Source: Unio delphinus (taxonomy: Eukaryota > Mollusca > Bivalvia > Unionida > Unionidae). From it: a DNA stretch of 64,000 bases. The notes beneath the pieces were generated by a model. It had not been told where the DNA came from, did no database searches, and saw only the letters and a program-made list of their open reading frames with translations. Below, piece after piece: positions 29,333-39,825 of the stretch; positions within the stretch are counted from its first letter, which is position 1, and each line of letters begins with the position of its first letter. Where the stretch lies: assembly GCA_029339505.1 (NCBI GenBank), contig JAQISU010000210.1:8494501-8558500 (forward strand), in the 5' to 3' direction. The position numbers were made by a program, and so were the translations under genes.

Positions 29333-29852
29333 TTAATTACCGGCACCTAACATCAATTTACTTTTCATAGCCGATTTTATCAAAAATGAAGACAATTTTT
29401 CTTTGAAGGATTTGTCAGGAATAGCATTTAACGCATGAATTAATTTCACATCCGCGAGATGCCTGTGTTGCAGATTGCTGCTTTTATAAGCAACATCATG
29501 AAGGTGACAGGCCTTATCAATGGCGTTTATTGGTTCTTCACCGGGTCGGGACTGATTTTGATCATTGAGTCTGATATCAAGTCTGGTTCCCGGTCCACAG
29601 TAGCTATATCCTGGAAGGTGCTTTTCTCCGGGGTACTTTGCCCATGGGGTTCCAGGGAGCTTTGCCAATTTGGCTGCGATATCACCTCCTCGTTTTTTTT
29701 TTAAAATCAGATCTCATAGACACAAATCTAAATTTCTTTGTACCACATTGCACGCATTTACCAGAAAGCGCTGATCGGTTATTTTTAGTTGTAATCGTCG
29801 TCAAGTCATCTGTGCCAGTACGCGTTTTACACTTCACACAATATAGATCCAT
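29333..29852 (-). pseudogene. Zinc-ribbon/phospholipase A2 protein with one frameshift
   Basis: The ATG at 29852 opens a zinc ribbon (MDLYCVKCKTRTGTDD, then NNRSALSGKCVQCGTKK). The frame meets TGA at 29684-29682 just after an A10 run (T10 on the plus strand, 29693-29702). In the frame shifted by one base the protein continues with PWAKYPGEKHLPGYSYCGPGT (calcium-binding loop YCGPGT) and CHLHDVAY (His-Asp catalytic pair). This is the short PLA2 domain known from parvovirus VP1 and from Polintons/adintoviruses, where it opens endosomal membranes during entry. Removing one A would join the two domains into about 172 codons. The ATG faces the ATPase ATG, with five bases between them. Confidence 0.85.
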
Positions 29853-29857
29853 AATTT

Positions 29858-30529
29858 ATGTATAGAAATATGGATATAATTGATTTTTCAGCGACTAAAA
29901 CAAGAGAACCAGTTAAGCATCATGCAGCGCTACCAAACTCTATCCGGATGATTATAATCGGGCCATCTGGATCCGGTAAAACGCAATTGTTACTCAATTT
30001 AATAATGAGATGGATGAAGTGGGATAAGTTGTATTTAATTGCCCCTAGCGTAGATGATCAACGATGTTATGAAGTGCTAAAAGATTTTAACGACAGCGCG
30101 GTAGAAAAATCCGGAGAGGGTATTATTGAGTTTATAACCGATATCGATGAAGCACCGAGCATTGATGATATTGATGGAGATATTAACAATTTAGTCGTAT
30201 ACGACGATATAATGTTAGATAAACAAAAAAATCCTGCTAGGATCTTTTCCAGAGGCAGGCATAAAAACACTGACGTGATATATGTCACTCAACGCTACAC
30301 TCAGGTTCCAAAAGTCATCAGAGATAACTGCAATATTCTTGTTGTATTCAACGGAGTTGATACTCATACTCTTAGAAATATTTGGCAGACATGGTGTTCT
30401 GATATGGACTTCAATCAATTTAAAAACTTCTTTAGTCATGCTCAGTCAACCCCGTACGGATTCGCAACAATAAATTTGCATGATCCTCGGACACGATATC
30501 GTATCGGACTGGATCAAATATTCGGTTGA
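29858..30529 (+). CDS. ATP: FtsK/A32-like genome-packaging ATPase, 223 aa
   Basis: Walker A is GPSGSGKT at residues 35-42 and Walker B is NLVVYDDIML with D116-D117. A sensor-like segment CNILVVFNG follows. Size and motif order match the packaging ATPases of Polintons and other double-jelly-roll viruses, which pump DNA into the capsid. An alternative ATG at 29870 (MDIIDF) gives 219 residues. The stop codon ends exactly at the inner boundary of the right terminal repeat. The start is divergent from the zinc-ribbon/PLA2 gene with only five bases between, so their promoters must overlap. The frame is intact. Confidence 0.95.
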   Translation: MYRNMDIIDFSATKTREPVKHHAALPNSIRMIIIGPSGSGKTQLLLNLIMRWMKWDKLYLIAPSVDDQRCYEVLKDFNDSAVEKSGEGIIEFITDIDEAPSIDDIDGDINNLVVYDDIMLDKQKNPARIFSRGRHKNTDVIYVTQRYTQVPKVIRDNCNILVVFNGVDTHTLRNIWQTWCSDMDFNQFKNFFSHAQSTPYGFATINLHDPRTRYRIGLDQIFG

Positions 30530-30821
30530 AATCATTTATTATTTTTTGTTAACCCATAGCAGCAGAGAGAGTGGATGACAACAAGTTGCGACCAAAATTA
30601 ATTAAAAAATCGTAAAAGTCTCCGTTTTCATTTTTTTAGTTAAAATGAGATTTCGTAGGGAAGGCTCGTTAAAATTTCAATCAATTTTTTGTCTGAAAAC
30701 GTTGTAGGGTTTGCCTCTGAGACATTTTTTTTGGTTAAAATGAGATCGTAGGAAGGCTCGTTTTAAGATTTCAATCAAAATTTTGTCTAAAAACTTTGTA
30801 TGGTTCACCCTCTCTGCTGCT
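30529..30821 (-). repeat. Right terminal inverted repeat of the Polinton
   Basis: Reverse complement of 15202-15495. The terminal motif at 30806-30821 (CACCCTCTCTGCTGCT) is mirrored inside the repeat at 30558-30573 (AGCAGCAGAGAGAGTG), as in the left repeat. Confidence 0.95.
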
Positions 30822-30826
30822 GAATG
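30822..30826. repeat. Right target-site duplication of the Polinton (GAATG)
   Basis: Identical to 15197-15201. Confidence 0.85.
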
Positions 30827-31020
30827 CGTTTTAAGTGCCAGTTATATGTGTAAATTTGTCTTTACATGTCAAGAAAGTCTGTGTTACGGTTGTTAGTTGG
30901 TGATCTCAATAATTTTTATGATGTGACCCAGGGGATACGTTTTTTGTAGGGTGGGGATAGACATCAGGCTATCATCTCACGTATTTATATAAATATTTGG
31001 TCCACAGATCACATATGGCG

Positions 31021-31345
31021 TGAGTTACTTGAAACTTATGTAGAATCACCGCTACTCCATTAGCCCAAGTTTACTCTGAGCAATTTAGTTTAATTATTTT
31101 TTAAACGTATTACTAGTAGCTTGCAGTAACAGTAATAGCTGCAAAAAGTTACAAATTGGCATCGATACAATACAAGAAACAAAATGTTATTTTAAAAGTA
31201 TTTTTATATTATTTTTATTAAATGTAGTTACAATCACATAAGGTAATTAATAGGAGTTACTTGAAACATACGTAAAATCGCATCAACCCCTTTAGTCCTA
31301 CTTTAAGCTGAATAATGTTTATCGTTTTTGACTCAAACGTATTTT
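31021..31345 (+). repeat. Two diverged direct repeats of about 95 bp
   Basis: The segments near 31021-31115 and 31251-31345 share GAGTTACTTGAAAC, GTA(G/A)AATC and AAACGTATT. They lie between the Polinton and the first host exon. Confidence 0.6.
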
Positions 31346-31477
31346 TATAGTTCGTTCTACATATCATAGCTAAATTGTCCTATCTTTAACTCGGTAAATA
31401 GCAATAATAATTAAATTAAATAAAACTATTACGATAATGGTGGTGGTCTGTAAACTTACGACTGTAAAATATTGTTT

Positions 31478-31655
31478 TTAAGTCAGAAATAGATACATAG
31501 ATGTATTTACGTTTGTTTGGCGTTGTTTACTAAAAGTATATACGTCTGTATTTTATGACACTATGTCATGGTTTTAGGTCATAAATAGATTTATAGATGT
31601 GTATAAGTTATTTTGCATTGTTTACTAAAAGTATATATGTCTGTATTTTGTGTAT
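31478..31655 (+). repeat. Direct repeat of about 90 bp next to the host exon
   Basis: Two copies contain TTGTTTACTAAAAGTATATA and GTCTGTATTTT, ending about 35 bp before the splice acceptor at 31690. Confidence 0.8.
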
Positions 31656-31690
31656 TCCGTATCCTGATATAAGTTATTTTTTATCCACAG

Positions 31691-32455
31691 CCGACGATAC
31701 ACCCGACTATTGTGGCATTGCGAAGATGGAAGACATGTTGGTCGTCGTAGACGGGAGTTCGTGTAATCTTCAGGTTCACAATGGTCATGACGGTAAACGG
31801 ATTACATCACACAGACTGGAGTCCATTCCCACTGATGTCTGTCTTATTAGTAACAATGAAGTCGCTGTGTGTCTGGAGAACGGTACGGTTGTAATCCTGT
31901 CATTGAAATCGATAGATGACGTAAAACTCGTCAAAACTTTAGAGACAGGATTTCGTTATTGTTATTCATTGGCAAAATGGAATTCAGACAAACTCGTTGT
32001 CAGCGGTAAGAAAGACGGCATGTTGTGTTGGGGAATTTTATCGATTAGAGATGGACGTACGGACTCAACTCACGACATCTGTAAAGGGTATTATCGGACT
32101 CGCATGGCCGTCAAAGATAACACCGTGTACATCTCGTGTCGGACTTTAGACTCCATTAATAATGGAATTTTTGTTTACGATATTCTGAATCCAAAAACAA
32201 AAAAGTTTCTGTATCAACAGCTGAAATTAAAAACACCGTGGTCAATAATGGCTGACAGGGAGTATGTGTACGTGTGTGACAGGTTCTCTAACAGAATTCA
32301 TCAGCTGACAGACAGCGGTCAGCTAGTGACCATACACACAGTGTCATCAGATCTGTGGGGAATATTCTATGATGACCAGCAACGATTACTTTACACCACA
32401 AGCCATGAAAGTAATGTGATAACTCTTTACAAAATGGAGTCTTTACATCGACCAG
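31691..32455 (+). CDS. Host exon: beta-propeller-like region of a ROC GTPase gene
   Basis: The exon is bounded by an acceptor (TTATCCACAG) and a donor (GGTAAT) and reads through 254 full codons with split codons at each end (phase 1 to phase 1). The product has repeated blade-like strands such as MLVVVDGSSCNLQVH, NEVAVCLENGTVVILSL, KLVVSGKKDGMLCW, YVYVCDRFSNRIHQLT and SDLWGIFYDDQQRLLYTT. This is an NHL/WD-like propeller; I cannot name the family. Its donor phase fits the ROC exon at 44429 exactly, so I assign both to one gene. At least one 5' exon must exist and is not found here. The joining is inferred from phase and orientation, not from transcripts. Confidence 0.75.
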
Positions 32456-33785
32456 GTAATTCTATTTTATTTTACATTTTCCACAACGAAAACTTCATTT
32501 TTTTACATTTCCTAATTAACATTTTTGTCTCAAAATATGATTTATGAATATTATAGTCATAACTTTATTGTAAGACAAACATGTATAACAGATTTAAAAT
32601 AAAATAAAAGTGGAATAAATATTATTTTATTATTTTGGAAGTTTGAAAATGTTAATTTCGTCGTGCATGGTCATATTTATGGATTTATAATATAAATAAA
32701 CTATTTTTGTTATTTTAAATATTCTTATAAATTATATTATAGTCATTTCTATTCATTAATGATTGTTCAGTCATCTGCTCGTTGGTTGTGACTGCATAAT
32801 TTTCATATAAAAATATTAAATTTGTATGGACTATCAAAATGGCTGCATATCTGCATCGTCACCAGTTCGGGGCAATGCATATTTTTTCCCAGAAGGTGGC
32901 GCTTTCATTGATAAATCTTTGCACACGACCTGTCATTGCACGCGACATGCACGCGACCGGATCTCGTTCAGCGTCTCAAATTCGCACGTATTTTGTGTTG
33001 AGATCATTCATTTTTTTATGGAGCGGTTCTGTGACGATTTTTCAAGGTGGATTTATCAAAACGAACAAAGCTCAAATCGAATAACGAGATTACTGGACAG
33101 TTAAGTTTCAAAAAAATATATAATTGCCATTTTTGATATTCTACTGTATACATTGCGCGCTATATTTACTACGAACTGTTTACGTTTTAGTTTAAGGCTG
33201 CAATGTTCTTACATTGTAAAATGAAACAGACGAGGCTGAAAATAGAGGTAGTGCTTAGATGAATGAATATGGCGAAAGATTATAGAAATAATATTGCAAA
33301 GTAACGACCGACATTATTATTAAAATTAAAGTGTTGGATGTTGAAGTAATCATTTATATTGTTTGTCTAACGCTAGCAGCATTTGCTTTTCCCCTTCTTT
33401 ATGCACTCCTTGGCTTTTAATCATCCTCTGCAGCATGCTAACCTGCTTTGTAACATAGCTACATGGTGAATGGTATCTGTACTTAACCATATAAGCCATT
33501 AACCAGGTAAACCTTAGTACAGAAAGGACTTGGGAGTTCAGATTAGAAGAAGTAATTTGAAGTTACTGTATTCTAACCAAACACTTATACATGCATAATT
33601 TTGAAAATCATCATTGTTAATATACATACTCATATTTCATCTTTGTCTCGAGTCATGTTGTCATTATGTATGCTTATGTTAAGTTCTTCCATTCAAAGTG
33701 AATGCTTAAAAAATCCAGTGTTCCATTTTTGTTCCTCTTTTTCCATTATATTGCTGACGAGTATGAGCATTGTTCTGCTTATCTA
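32456..33785. other. Intronic DNA with no recognised gene
   Basis: Overlapping short frames at 32826-33104 have no recognisable domain and no splice context. Nothing else is seen. Confidence 0.5.
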
Positions 33786-34060
33786 AATCTATAATAATAA
33801 TAATCATAATAAAAAACAATAATATAATAATAATAATAATTAAACAATAATAATAATTATAATAATAATTAAACAATAATATAATAATAATTATAATAAT
33901 AATTAAACAATAATATAATAGTAATAATAATAAGAAGACTAATAATACGAACAATATGAATAATTAAACAATAATAATAATAATGATAATACTATAATAA
34001 CAATACTAATAATAATGCTATAATAATAATAATAATAATCGGCATAATAATAATCAGCAT
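33786..34060. repeat. (AAT)n-rich microsatellite tract
   Basis: A long impure AAT/ATT tract with occasional C and G interruptions. Confidence 0.95.
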
Positions 34061-34514
34061 TTTCCCTAATATTTTTAAAAATAACATACACCTACAAATA
34101 CTAATTAAAGCACTTAGTTATTTTGTAATCTACTGATTATATCCAGTATACACACAAGTTCTGTCCACCTCTCCAAATTCTACATTAATGTTTATCTACA
34201 TTGTTTCTCACTATATATGTCCATTCAGATTATCTATCACTTCATTATGTGTATTGTATTGTGTTTGTCTTGGACAGCATATATCAAGTTCTTTTGTACC
34301 TTGCAGTAAATATGCTGAATAACATGATGTAAGTAATTTCTCAAGATAAAATGTTTATCTTGCTTTTTATTTCAGATTGTATCATTTTATAATTTTATTT
34401 AAATTTCCATAACAGAAATATGTAGTCAAAGTTCTGATAGTAGAAATAACGGTTGATGACGTCATCACACTTCAAATATTTACAACTGTTGCTGGACCCG
34501 GTAACTTTAAAAAC

Positions 34515-34862
34515 ACAGATTCTGCAACCGCTTCGGTGGCCTAGTGGTTAGAGCGTTCGCCGCGGAAGTGGGAGGTCGTGGGTTCAATCCCCGGCCGAGT
34601 CATACCAAAGACTTACAAAAATGGTACTAACAGCTGCCTCGCTTGACGCTCAGCGTTAAGAGGTTAGTGTTAGGACTGGTCGGCCTGGTGTCAGGATAAT
34701 GTGACTGGGTGGGACATCATGCTACATGTCTGCAGCATGATGCCTCAGTGCTAGACATCACTATAAAACTGCCTCACAGCAGACATCGTAGCGATATGAC
34801 TGAAAAATTGTTAAAGCTGCGTTAAAAATCCTATTCAAACAAACAAACAAACAGATTCTGCA
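34515..34862 (+). mobile_element. tRNA-derived SINE, family 2, with 12-bp target duplications
   Basis: The element proper spans 34527-34850. The head has an A box (TGGCCTAGTGG) and a B box (GGTTCAATCCC) in tRNA-like spacing. The body includes GTGACTGGGTGGGACATCAT, and the tail is (AAAC)n. ACAGATTCTGCA occurs perfectly at 34515-34526 and 34851-34862, as expected of target-primed insertion by LINE machinery. It is not a functional tRNA gene. Confidence 0.93.
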
Positions 34863-35162
34863 CCGTGTTTGGTACAATTATTAGACACTAACGGATATTT
34901 ACTGCAGGGTAGAAACGGGTAGAATGAGCTAATTTCATTAGATAGTGTTGGTTAGCGAGGGATTGTGATCGTACTGGTGAAAATAAAGGTCGATTCGCCG
35001 ATTGGATTCAGGACATGGTCATTTAAGAGCTATGCGTTGGTAAGTAGCTGCCTTTTGAATGCATATGTGCAATTTTTCAGTTTTCTTGCGATTCTGAAGC
35101 AATAAAAGACTCGTGAGAAAAAGTCTAATCGAGCGAAGGGTTATGTTCACGCTTGCATTCCT

Positions 35163-35164
<2 letters not shown>

Positions 35165-35240
<76 letters not shown>
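35165..35240. repeat. (TA)n microsatellite
   Basis: A long alternating TA run. Confidence 0.97.
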
Positions 35241-35261
35241 TATATTATTGACAAGGGTAAT

Positions 35262-36188
35262 TCATGTTGTCAGTGGGTATTGTAAGTTGTGGATTCTTTC
35301 AAGGTATATATATGTTTGCTTTAGTTTTTGATTGGGGAGATTCATTCCCCCTTTATCCTTAGCTTTTTTAAGTGTGAAGCATGATAATTTACAAATTTTG
35401 TTCCACAAAAATGTGTATATTGCTTTTTCTATTTCTTTAATGTAATAATTCATAAATTCATGCGAAACTGAGTTAAAAAGGTATGTTTGGGTTATTTGGT
35501 TTTTTTTCTTCTATAAAACTAAAGTTTCTGACATTCCATATCATTTTGTTTTTATTTATTTTGTTATTATTTGGTTCAAATTAAGCATTTTACTGTTATT
35601 GCCTAGGTATACTCCTAGGACTTTTAATTTTTGTTTAATTTGTTTTTCGCGGTAGTTGTGAATTATTTCTTTTCCAGTCTCCAATTAGTAGGATTTCAGT
35701 TTTATCATGATTAACATCTGAGACTTCACTGAAATGTTTAAATTTTTTTTATTAAGTGATTATATGAGTCAAAGGTAGTTATGAATTTTGATAAGTCATC
35801 AGCATGTAGAAATGTTTTAATTTGGGTTTTATAATTTGGAATGTTAATGCCTTGTATATCATCATTTTGAAGATTAATTACTGCCAATATATATATATTT
35901 TCTTTCCAATATTGTACACATCTTGGAATAAACCACTTTTTTGTTTTTCTCCATTTAGTTTGTATAATTGTAATTGATAGAGTAATTTTTTAGTTATTGT
36001 TTTTTGTTCTTCGCTTGTGTTATTGTTACTTAGTATTCTTTCGCATTCTTTTTCAATCAATTTGTTTCACTGGCTATGTAATCTAGAATATTTTTGACAT
36101 GTTTTTTCATTTGATCTTTTATTGTATCCCAAAATTGCATTATATTTAGGTTAGTTGTGTTTTGAAGGAAGTTTGCCGTTTCACATTG
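35262..36188 (-). pseudogene. LINE ORF2 fragment, 3' part (RT)
   Basis: On the minus strand the segment reads from a pre-RT region (CERILSNNNTSEEQK, KKLLYQLQLYKLNGEKQKSG) to an RT active-site-like HADDLSKF and then the region FLWNKICKLSCFTL with GGMNLPN near 35330. A large part of RT is missing between these, and several stops occur. The upstream endonuclease half of the same ORF resumes at 39824, on the other side of a DNA transposon. Confidence 0.75.
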
Positions 36189-36639
36189 TACTGTATATAC
36201 ATGTACTCGCTTTTAAGTCGACTCGACTATAAGTCGACCCCCCCCCCCATTTCATGGCTTCAAAAAGCCAATTCAGCTATGACCCTCCTATAAGTCAAGG
36301 TGTTTTTTTTGCAAATTAAATCCGTCTGCAAGGGGTGACATGTCATCAGTGAGTCAGAGATGCACTTAGGAAAAATTAATGAGACAAAATGGATAGATAG
36401 ACATTTTGATAAATAGGACAAATAAAAACAAAAACCAATGTAGAATAAATACAATTGTATTACTGAGTTGAATATGTACAAATAAATTTACAACTTACAT
36501 TTTGTCCATCTTTGTGTAATGAAATCCATATAGCTTAACATTTTTAATCCATTTATATGATAAATCCATGAGTTGGATTATAGGTCACATACAGGTATAA
36601 AATTGGTATCCTATAAATGTCACTGTCTAATGTCCTCTG

Positions 36640-36900
36640 GTTCAAAGCCCAAGAATTCATCCTCATCATCAGAGTAACCAAATAAAGTTCTAAATTCCTC
36701 CAATGTTGTCCCATCATCGTAAACATCGTCCGACTCTTGATTCCTCTTCCGACTCCGATTCTTTGTCTTTACTGTCATCTGCGGGTGCTTTGGTGTTAGT
36801 CTTGTCACAAATAAAATCACTGAAGAGTGTGTTGTCCTCTGTCCCATCCATTGCATTTGAAATACCACATTTCTTAACTCTTTCAGCCCCAAGAAACTTA
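36640..36900 (-). pseudogene. Tigger-like transposase C-terminal piece
   Basis: Contains KKCGISNAMDGTED and the acidic end TTLEEFRTLFGYSDDEDEF. In the family this follows directly on the segment found near 38050, so about 1.1 kb of unrelated DNA (36905-38050) separates the two. That could be an intron or a later insertion. Confidence 0.65.
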
Positions 36901-37981
36901 TCAGTAACACTGTTACTGTGCCCCAGCCACACTAAGCTGTGACTAGCTGCTTGTGACCCCAAGTGTTTTACCTGTTTGGAAACTTTTGTAGAAATCATGC
37001 ATATGCCTTCAAATTTACTTTAGTTTCTCTTCTTGTATCCAATATTAATCCATGATAATTTCACCAATTAATCCAAATTAAGTTGTCTAATCAGTGATGT
37101 ATTTTTCTTTTTATTTTTCCAAGTCTTTCACGATTTATTTATACATTATTTTACAAAATTATGTGCAACATTGTTAGGAATATCACATCATCAGCACTCA
37201 AAGTCCATGAAAATAAACCAGGAAAATTTAATATGTGATATGGTTTGAAACAATTTGTACATACATTACTTGGCAATGTTCACATCCAGTTTTTGGTTAA
37301 GATAGAACTTTGTTCAATAAACACATTTTGCAGGTTGGATACTACGTTTGTTTGGTGATACCAATATGCATTTTTTAGGCAGATGGATTGGTTTCATTTG
37401 CGAAATAATAATAAGTGAAAAAAAGATAGATTTCTCTTTTTTCCTTGTCTATTTGTCATTGTATGTTGTAGTTCCAGGATTCATTCCACTAAAATCATTG
37501 ATTTGGATAGACAGAAGACGATCGCTTCAATCTGCTAGATCGGCAGAAACTCTTTCATTTTCGCTATCAGCATCCATTTTTTCTGACTATTCAATCTCAA
37601 GAATCTTCGATGTCCCATTCGAAATTTCGCAAATTATCCAACTGTCTAACATATCTCTCCACTAATTACTCAATATTTTCGAGATCAAACACAAGAAACT
37701 CCTCATTTTTGCCCTCACCGCCATAAAAAACCACTCGTGCTTCCGCCATCACTTTATGATATATAAAAAAAAACACGTGTTTTGAAACGGATCCCAAGTA
37801 GTAATCCTTGGTTTCCGAACATTTAAAGTTTGCCCAAACAAACGTAAATTCATTTCTGATTGGCTACATTTGGGTCTGATGCTTGGAAAAGCCTCATTTG
37901 TAACTAATCAGAGACTTTCTTTCGACCATATATTCGGACTGCGGAGCAGCGCTACCGGCAATTGAATGCAGTCGAAAAACT

Positions 37982-39140
37982 TCACGGAAAGGTGGTATCG
38001 GCCGTTGAATGCAGAAACTGGATTACGCGTACAGGCGGCATCAGGGCCGAATAGTTAAATGATTTCACAACCATCTCATTTGGAATTTCCTCCCATGCAT
38101 TACACACCCACTGAGTTACTAACTCAATCCCTGGACGCTTCAGATTTCCTGCTTTTGTCTTTTCTTGGGGCCCATCTGCAATCCACTTGTGCCACTGTAG
38201 ACGCATATTTGCCTTAAATGGCTTGTTTAGACAAACATCCAATGGTTGCAGTACAGACATGGTGCCACCAGGGATCACAGCTTGGTATGTTCTATGTCAC
38301 CGCAACTTCTGTTTCACAGACTGCATCAAATGCACCCGAAACATGTCCCACACAAGCAATGCCTTAGGTTTCAGCAATGCGCCTGGTCTAGCATTCAATA
38401 CCTTTTCGATCCACACCAAACAAATTGCCTCCTCTACCCACCACTCCACATTTTTTCTGTTGGCATCGTCTTACGTTTAAACACAAGTAGAGGCTTCAGT
38501 TTTGTACCATTTGCTAAACAACTTAATACTACTGTGAAATGTTGTTTCTCATTTCCCGAAGTCCTTATAGTCACTGTTTTGTCTCCAATTGGGTGTACAG
38601 TTGAATTTCCCGGCATATAAAAAAAACATAGGAGTTTCGTCCATATTTCCTATGTGCGCCAGATCAAAATCATTCCGTTTCCTCTTGTTGATAACAAATT
38701 TTAAAAAACTCTCCACTTTCTCCTCAACATCAACAGGCAATTTCTGGGCTATGTGAGTACGTTGTCAAATTGAAAGTCCATGCTGTCGCATAAATCGCGT
38801 ACACCATCCGGCTGAAGCCTTAAAATATTCATCGCCGTTATCCTTGGCAGTAGAAAGGGCCTTCAGTCTAATCGCATTTTTGTGACTGCATGCCCATTTT
38901 GACGCTGATCTAGAACCCACTCGTTTAAACTAAACTCCCAGTTTGCATAAGGGCTTTCCATTACTCAAATTTTCTTCAGATGCCTGGCACTATCACCTAT
39001 AACTGACTTTTTCTTGCGCCAGTCACACACCTGTTTCTCCGACACACCAAATATTCACGTTCTGCGGCGCTATTGTTATTTTGCTCTGCAATGTCTATAA
39101 ATTTTAGCTTAAATGCTCCATCATATGCATTACATCATCT
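37982..39140 (-). pseudogene. Tigger/pogo-like DDD transposase, N-terminal and catalytic parts (broken)
   Basis: From about 39140 downward the strand encodes a CENP-B-type helix-turn-helix (GAFKLKFIDIAEQNN; VSEKQVCDWRKKK). The catalytic region follows with the first Asp in IGNMDETPMFF (about 38640), the second in a VWDMFRVHL segment (about 38340) and the third in SVLQPLDVCLNKPFK (about 38240). Stops and frame changes between these make it inactive. The enzyme would cut and paste the surrounding element into TA sites. Confidence 0.8.
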
Positions 39141-39825
39141 TTTCCCCATATTGGTGAAATTACCAAAGTTTAACTATTCACGCTGCATGATATCTAAGTG
39201 ACAAAGTATACAGTAACTGACAAAAAACTAACAATTCATAAACTTGGACCATTATTTATGTAGAGACTCTGTGAGAGCATTTGACTATACGGTCTTTGAT
39301 AGCTCATTAAAGGGTCGCCGCAACTGAGCAGGTGCGGTATGATCAAAGGGACTCAACATAACATTGAACAAGTATCAAATGCGTGGCAAGATCAAATGAT
39401 TGTCCACTGGGGAAAACAAAGTAGTGCTACTTTTACAATCTTAGGGATTAAGGTCATAATTGTCAAATTAGTATCTCTATCAAAAGATTGTGAACTTGGA
39501 GAAAAGCAAAGCATGTTTGCCTTTATAAGCTGAGGGATTAGGGTCTGATTAAAAAAAATATTTGTATGTTGCGCTTATAAGACCGTCATGAAACAGATAA
39601 ACACAGTGCATACCATATATGCATTACTGCATAGGAATAGTGGCTTGAAAACGTAAAAATATATGAATTGACTATTTTTATGCACTGCAATCATCTAGAG
39701 TTTCCAACATTACCCCAATAGTTTTTTTATTTTTTTAATGTCTCGCTTATAAGACGACCCCTACACTGTATGAGTCAAATTCTAAGTAAAAAAAAAACTC
39801 GACTTATAATCGAGTATATACGGTA

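Larger units (their letters stand above)
15202..30821. mobile_element. Polinton/Maverick (adintovirus-like) element, 15.6 kb
   Basis: The element is bounded by terminal inverted repeats starting AGCAGC and by GAATG direct repeats. It encodes the Polinton hallmark set: family-B DNA polymerase, retroviral-type DDE integrase, adenain-type cysteine protease, FtsK/A32-like packaging ATPase and jelly-roll capsid proteins. It also encodes a phospholipase A2 protein and several Polinton-type structural genes. Genes are tightly packed on both strands: the first stop on the left is 11 bp inside the terminal repeat and the ATPase stop on the right touches the repeat. The whole length and size are typical of the family. 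One capsid gene is broken by a nonsense codon and three genes carry single-base frameshifts in A runs, so the copy is probably defective now unless some of these are assembly errors. Confidence 0.97.
36189..39825 (-). mobile_element. pogo/Tigger-like DNA transposon nested in a LINE
   Basis: The element runs from 36191 to 39823 between TA dinucleotides (36189-36190 and 39824-39825). Its ends are inverted: CTGTATATACATGTACTCG at the left and CGAGTATATACGG at the right, with further subterminal matches of the AAGTCGA type. It carries a broken DDD transposase on the minus strand. The LINE reading frame on the left flank continues that on the right flank, which fixes the boundaries and shows it inserted after the LINE. 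Confidence 0.85.

Noticed and set aside
15202..30821. Viral contamination or a free virus contig joined by assembly
   Set aside because: Both ends have a matching GAATG duplication in AT-rich host DNA, which is what integration produces.
32826..33104. Two overlapping frames of 81-92 codons
   Set aside because: No domain, no splice context, and similar short frames occur throughout the intergenic DNA.
33706..33954. Leu/Ile/Tyr-only frame
   Set aside because: Translation of an AAT microsatellite.
34527..34600. Possible tRNA gene
   Set aside because: A and B boxes are present, but the continuing body, AAAC tail and target duplications identify a SINE.
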